64,000 nucleotides of DNA. Origin: Chelonoidis abingdonii (lineage: Eukaryota; Chordata; Testudines; Testudinidae). Below the pieces are notes generated by a model. The model saw only the letters and a program-made list of their open reading frames with translations, was not told where the DNA came from and searched no databases. Position numbers and translations under genes: made by a program. Every line of letters begins with the position of its first letter. Positions within the stretch are counted from its first letter, which is position 1. The stretch spans positions 61,531,289-61,595,288 of the forward strand of contig NC_133771.1 in the NCBI RefSeq assembly GCF_003597395.2. Reading direction: 5' to 3'. Below are positions 59,601 through 64,000 of the stretch, in pieces.

Positions 59601-62600
59601 TCAGTGAATTCTCTGGTTTATTTCCACTCTGTGTGAGATATGAAGGTCTTAAGGGAAACTACTACATTAGACAAGCACATTGGATTTCAATTAAAACATA
59701 GGAGTGCATTAATTCTGCTACCCTGCAACCCTAGAGTAGATGAGGTAATGTTTTCTTTGGAACAGGCTGTATTATGGTTAACAGAAATGTAGAGTTTCAA
59801 CTGGGGCTAGAATTTGTTGCAAGCTTCTTATGGCTCTTGTAATGAAAACATCATGTTTAAACTAGTAAATTAAAGGCAGAAACAATGAGAAAGCCAAACT
59901 ATTTCTGCCAAGACATCAGTAAATGATCAGTGAATGAAATCAAATGACACAAAGAACAAAAGTAACAGAGAAAGGATCATATTCTGGACTAGTAATGCTA
60001 TGCTTTGCCGCTAAAGGACATCAGGGTAACTGCAAACATAATCCAACAATGGCACTAGACATTCCAAAAGTATCAGGTGATATTTTGTTTCTATCAAAAA
60101 GAAAAAAGTGAGAAAATGTTCATTTCAGTAGGAATCAACCCCTGATTACTGAGTCAATAAAGGTTCAATCAGTATTTTCATCAAAAATATTTTCATGTGC
60201 AAATGTGGCAGAAGAAAAAATTATATGATAAAGCCAACTTTGAACTAGCCATGTCTAAAAACTATTTCTAGTTACAGTTTTCAGGATTTCACTTTATTTC
60301 CAATAAATGTCAAAAATGTACAGTGCATTGAGTAACATATGCTTATTTGCTATAAGGAGCAATTAAGCAATCTGACTTTCTAGGAAGTTTTGTTCTCTTT
60401 TACTTCTACTGTTCTATAAGCTGATGTAAATTAAAAACAGAAAATTTACCAGGTGGTCCAGGCAAACCTCGTGGTCCTTGTGATCCAATCCCTCTTTCAC
60501 CTTTCTCTCCTGGCAGTCCTAAAGATCCAAAAGGAAATAAAAACCACACACACAAAAAGAAACCATGTCAGAAAACTATATTTTTTCATGCTCTCTCATT
60601 GATTATAACATATACTTCAAATAGTTTATTGCTTTATATCTCTGATTTAGGAAGTCTTAATTTGGATGAGGAAAATATTTTAAGGAAACAAACATCTCAG
60701 TTTGAAAGACAAGATTTTTAAATGTAGTGTACGGAGGCAACCTGGTCTGAAGAGACTGTCTTAAAACATAGTAACATCTTTGAGGTACCCATGATATGAT
60801 AGAAGTTCATTCCACACATCTACCAACAAGAGTAAAGGGATACAAGCTTTGTACATTTCTGTTACAAATACACTTCATGTATCCTTCAAAACCTAATGAA
60901 ATAGTGTAAGTCAATGTTATTGTATAGCTGGATTCAGAAGTTCATTATTTTCTTTTAAGTGGTAAATATTTACAGTAAAAACTATGTTAGAAAACACAAC
61001 ACTATGTCCACATTCTGAAGTGTAACAGCCAGAACAACTGAGGGACAGATTCACTGGTTACAGCCTGGGTCCCTTATGCTATTGTAAACCAGCTATAACC
61101 CAGGCTTAACCAGCCATTTAAACTGAGTTTACACCAACTTTGCATCACCAGAGCAGCTCAAAGCAGCTGAAGTGTACTGGCACATCTAATCATATATTTC
61201 CCATATACCTACTACTCTGCTTCAGCTGAGACACAAATTGCAGTGTTACTAAGCTACGGTTCACCCCACATTCTTGTTAACGAATCTTATTTTCCCCTCA
61301 TCCAGATGCCAGTTCAGAAAAGTAGCCTGTCAAGATGCAGCTAATATCAGAAATAGCTTTGAGAAGAGAATGTTCTTTGTACTAAGATATCTTGATAAAG
61401 TTGATATATTTTCTTGAGATAGCATTGAGACTCGGCAGTGACTGGCGTTCCATAAATACCACATGGAGAGAGAAGTACTGTAGATGCAGATCTTTGTAAT
61501 TTTAGATCTTATCTTCAGAGACTGAATATTTTACTGTACCAGCTATACCAATGCCTTCAGAGCAATTCAATTGGCTATGGAAAGCTATATGCTTCATGGC
61601 CTTTCTGGCCGATGCAGCTGCATTGCATTCCTCTGCTGACAGTTTTTGAAATACGGTCATACATGTGCTCTTTGAGCACTACTCACCTCTTTCACCAGGT
61701 GGTCCTTGGTCGCCAGGTGTTCCTGGGAACCCTGGTCTTCCTCCAGGTCCAGGTTCTCCTCTTGCCCCAGCGCTTCCTGGAGGCCCTGGTGGTCCTGGAG
61801 GTCCTGGTTGATTGCGGTTTGCATAGAAATCATTCGGGATTTGATTCAGCATGTGATTGAACCGGTTCATTTGGCCTTTAAAGAGAAAGAAAGGGTTTTT
61901 TAATAATTTTTCATTAAAATCACACATACACACACCCGCCACCCACTGTCCAAATAGTGGAGAATTGGAACATATGCACAGATTAAGATGAATGCAAGAT
62001 ATGATCATGTAAAATACATGGGGAGGGGAGGGGGAGAGGGGAGATTCTGGCAGCAGACACGAGTAGATAAAAATTCACAGCCACCAAAACTGAGTTTTGG
62101 ATTACAACAGCCTTGTTGGTTGAGACCTGGCAAAGAACTCTCTCCTAGTCTGCAAACAGCAAAAGCTAATTCCAAAAGATGATCTGAAATCCAGTTCTAG
62201 CCATCAAAAATGGACATTTCTGGGTACTCTGCATTCAAAGAACAGATATTACAGTGGCAGGGAACAGAAGATGAAATTCAGCCCCATGCCGAGGGCTTGC
62301 ACACGGGCGATGTATCACTTAAGACCCACTTAAGCTCTGAGGGTGCATACACCTCTGCTAGCCCTGGTCACAGGGGCAAATTTAACTCCTAGAGAATGTT
62401 TGTGTTGCTCAAGAGAGACAGCTGTGTCCAAGTAAGCAGCAAGAAGTTCTGGAGGGGAGACCCAGCTATTTATTCTTGACTAGAAGTATGGTGACCATGC
62501 AGAGGAAGGCTCAGTATAGGGAACCTAAAACAGAAGAAGACATCCTAGTAGTTCCATTACAAATGACACTGCTTGGGCACAATTTGATATTTTTTGGCTG

Positions 62601-63750
62601 AACAAAATAAGTATGTCACAATTCCGTATCTATCTGGGGTTACCTCAAAAACAGCAGTATCGGGGTATAAGCAGAACATGCCATATTGCATAAACAAGGC
62701 ATAAGCAAATATTGCCCTGTCTTGCTTGGGGGACTTCCCAACAGCAAACGCTGGGCAGCTGTGCTGTGGAAGAGGTAGAGATGATTTGAGGAAGCTGTGC
62801 AGGGGGGTTACGCTTCCTGTGGAGCACAGAGCTGCACTCTGCGGTTACTCCCTGTAGGGTGGTCTAGGGAGCTTAGAGGATCCTCCACTGAATGAATCAT
62901 CCAGTGATCACTCCTGCCTGGAGGTAGGGGCACATTAGGGCTACAGGGTGCTACGTCAGCTTTGGGGATGAAGTAAAAACAAAAACCATTAAATATTGTT
63001 TTGGGGGGCCTGAATTTTGGGACTTACCCAGTGAAATTATTTCTTCCCTCGCATAACACAATTTGTCCTGTGTGCATCACTTGCCCAGATAGCATGTGAC
63101 AATATGCTTCAATCCTAATACCTGTAATGCTCCTTCCATTCCAGCCTTGTGCCTTCCACCTCTCAGAGGTGAGACCTGGTTTATGCCAAAATGTGTGGTG
63201 GCTTTATGACATGGACAGTGCTAAAACAGGGACATAACTGACTGCACAAAATCATTCCCTTTGTGGCATGTGCACGATCTGAATATGGGTCTCCAGAGGT
63301 GACCGATTAGTTCATTAACAAGTTAGCCCTTCAGATTCAGGAACCAATTTTGTGGTGCATTTTCCTTCCATCAGATCGGTGGTACACAAGATAACAATGA
63401 CAACACACTGGCTCCTGTTATGCTTTGCAACTAGGATCCTTTCATCTCAAATTTAAATCATTTTGACTTTTCACAAATGAGCTATTAAATTAGCCATATG
63501 GAAAACAGAACTAGGAAAAAGCACAATGTTGTTTACCATTTATCAATTGTTCACAGACTTGTCTTGCAACAGCTCGCATCATGTTCTGAGAAGCAATATC
63601 TCCCTTAATAATTAAAACAAGTATTATATTAGTACATTGTCTGTGCTTTTAAAAAGCCAGTATTTATTACATTAAAGTAAGTGATAAATAAACTAATTTT
63701 AAGGTAGTACTTACTCTGTCACCTTTTTCTCCTTTCATACCAGGTGGACC
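56591..63750 (-). CDS. COL12A1: FACIT collagen, 3' part of gene (COL12A1-like), partial
   Basis: Six minus-strand exons (63715-63750, 63537-63603, 61687-61875, 60450-60518, 59176-59346, 56643-56773) join in frame with AG/GT borders. The product is an extracellular fibril-associated collagen that decorates collagen I fibrils. Visible in order: end of COL2 ([12 protein letters not shown]), the NC2 linker with RQVCEQL, a COL1 helix of about 100 residues, the C-X4-C junction (CDSSQC), and a long NC1 tail with an acidic block ([10 protein letters not shown]). COL1 carries a two-residue gap (GER-GI-GSQ) and a two-residue extension (GES-RT-GPP), the imperfections typical of FACIT COL1. Introns are 111, 1661, 1168, 1103 and 2402 bp. 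I chose COL12A1 over COL14A1 from recalled NC1 sequence ([12 protein letters not shown], then [13 protein letters not shown]), so the paralogue choice is less certain than the family. Upstream exons are outside the window. Confidence 0.85.
56643..56773 (-). CDS. COL12A1: collagen last exon: long acidic NC1 tail, frameshifted near its end
   Basis: With the acceptor ATTTTCAACCAG at 56774-56785, the exon joins the previous one in phase 1 (CCA G|AG TCA) and encodes [20 protein letters not shown], then [20 protein letters not shown], then GLP and a stop at 56643-56645. The acidic block matches what I recall of long NC1 variants. Immediately after HSP the +1 frame encodes [19 protein letters not shown] and a TAA at 56591-56593, which looks like the expected basic end. 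The printed sequence therefore carries one extra base around 56653-56654, or the gene has lost its basic tail. Confidence 0.8.
57277..57323 (-). CDS. candidate alternative terminal exon of the collagen gene
   Basis: On the minus strand a strong acceptor (a 36-nt pyrimidine-rich run ending GTGTTCCTCCAG) precedes an open phase-1 reading that would add [15 protein letters not shown] and a TGA to the previous collagen exon. FACIT XII/XIV genes are known to have short and long NC1 forms by alternative splicing, so a short-tail exon in this intron is plausible. I see no clear AATAAA close downstream, and I do not recognise the peptide, so this stays a prediction. Confidence 0.35.
58235..58290. repeat. 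AT dinucleotide-rich tract in collagen intron
   Basis: ATACATATATATATACATATATATTTT lies in the last intron of the collagen gene. Frames rich in Tyr and Ile arise from it. Confidence 0.7.
59176..59346 (-). CDS. COL12A1: collagen exon: end of COL1 and COL1-NC1 junction
   Basis: A 171-nt exon, phase 1 in and out, with acceptor CTAAAATTAG and donor GTAGGT. It encodes [20 protein letters not shown] onward to [20 protein letters not shown] and [13 protein letters not shown] is the second helix imperfection. The two cysteines in CDSSQC (C-X4-C) are the conserved FACIT junction pair that disulfide-links the three chains. If the donor is not used, translation runs PGRLLTT and stops. Confidence 0.86.
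60450..60518 (-). CDS. COL12A1: collagen exon: middle of COL1
   Basis: A 69-nt exon, phase 1 in and out, with acceptor GGATCTTTAG and donor GTAAAT. It encodes [20 protein letters not shown] then PPG. The GER-GI-GSQ step drops one residue from the Gly-X-Y register, one of two imperfections usual in FACIT COL1 domains. Too short for a simple ORF search, but splice phase and sequence fit both neighbours exactly. Confidence 0.83.
61687..61875 (-). CDS. COL12A1: collagen exon: NC2 end and start of COL1
   Basis: A 189-nt exon, phase 1 in and phase 1 out, after CTCTTTAAAG and before GTGAGT. It encodes [20 protein letters not shown] then 13 uninterrupted Gly-X-Y triplets ([20 protein letters not shown]...). 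Hydrophobic residues at regular spacing before the helix suggest a short amphipathic segment. The reading frame is open for the whole exon and several residues beyond on each side. Confidence 0.85.
63537..63603 (-). CDS. COL12A1: collagen exon: NC2 linker
   Basis: A 67-nt exon, phase 0 in and phase 1 out, after TTATTAAG and before GTAAAC. It encodes [20 protein letters not shown] then ING, a non-collagenous linker with one cysteine (RQVC). The [18 protein letters not shown] segment is characteristic of the XII/XIV group of FACIT collagens as I recall it. In FACIT chains this region helps trimerisation before COL1. Confidence 0.85.
63715..63750 (-). CDS. COL12A1: collagen exon: last triplets of COL2
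   Basis: A 36-nt exon with phase 0 at both ends, preceded by a TTTTAG acceptor and followed by a GTAAGT donor. It encodes [12 protein letters not shown], four Gly-X-Y triplets, the end of the COL2 triple helix. Small exons in multiples of 9 nt are usual for collagen helices. It is the most upstream exon visible; the rest of the gene continues past position 64000. Confidence 0.85.
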
Positions 63751-64000
63751 CTAAAACAAGTAAATTTCCATTATTATTTAATCCATCTGCATATACTGCA
63801 GTTTATTGTATAGGAACACGGAAACATAAAGGGATGAAAGAAAATGGAAGGACGAAGAAGAAAAAGAAAACATGCTTTGTAAGTGCAGTCTGGTGCATAT
63901 ATACTACACTGACAGGTGCTTTAGATGGATTTGATAGAGCAACTGTTCAATAACCGATTCCAGTTGTGTCCTTACATGCACCTGCAATCATGCAGCGCCT

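Noticed and set aside
61612..61903. Plus-strand frames opposite the NC2/COL1 exon
   Set aside because: Antisense shadows of the collagen exon.

Overview
This is a vertebrate chromosomal window, almost certainly from a turtle. The inference rests on its interspersed repeats: many CR1 LINE copies of several ages and both orientations, hAT-type MITEs with 8-bp target-site duplications (TSDs), long-terminal-repeat families with TG...CA ends and 5-bp TSDs that resemble chelonian families, and MIR-like tRNA-SINE relics. There are no operons, bacterial genes or CRISPR arrays. Two runs of N (19579-19787 and 51594-51751) are assembly gaps.

The only protein-coding gene I can support is the 3' end of a FACIT collagen on the minus strand (63750 down to about 55725), best matched to COL12A1. 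Six exons are placed with splice sites and consistent phase. They encode the last triplets of COL2, the NC2 linker with a cysteine and a basic/amphipathic segment, a COL1 triple helix of about 100 residues with the two imperfections usual in FACIT chains, the C-X4-C junction, and an acidic long NC1 tail. Upstream exons lie beyond the right edge. A candidate alternative terminal exon sits in the last intron, and the long NC1 exon has a one-base frameshift just before its conserved basic end.

From 1 to about 55700 I see no host gene. In mammals the region 3' of COL12A1 is a long gene-poor interval, which fits. What is there is repeats. Region by region: 1-1030 LTR fragment plus GC-rich repeat; 3104-3379 hAT MITE; 3716-4070 CR1; 5505-7195 antisense CR1; 12123-12655 CR1; 13141-14400 AT-rich repeat-poor block; 15618-17756 large hAT-like element; 17906-23140 several-layer nest of CR1 and LTR sequences around the first gap; 23456-25620 older repeat split by an 818-bp LTR; 25964-28700 MITEs and SINEs; 29865-34660 CR1 relics; 36242-37554 LTR containing a second LTR; 37915-40043 MITE and a 995-bp LTR with a coding-like tandem repeat; 40261-41760 antisense CR1 with a nested MITE; 43161-47351 MITEs and an LTR-like stretch; 50095-50495 CR1; then mostly unique sequence into the collagen 3' UTR.

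I did not find a new biological system. The most useful observations are the frameshift in the collagen NC1 exon, the possible alternative last exon, the well-bounded mobile elements with intact TSDs, and the LTR carrying four 36-bp in-frame repeats.
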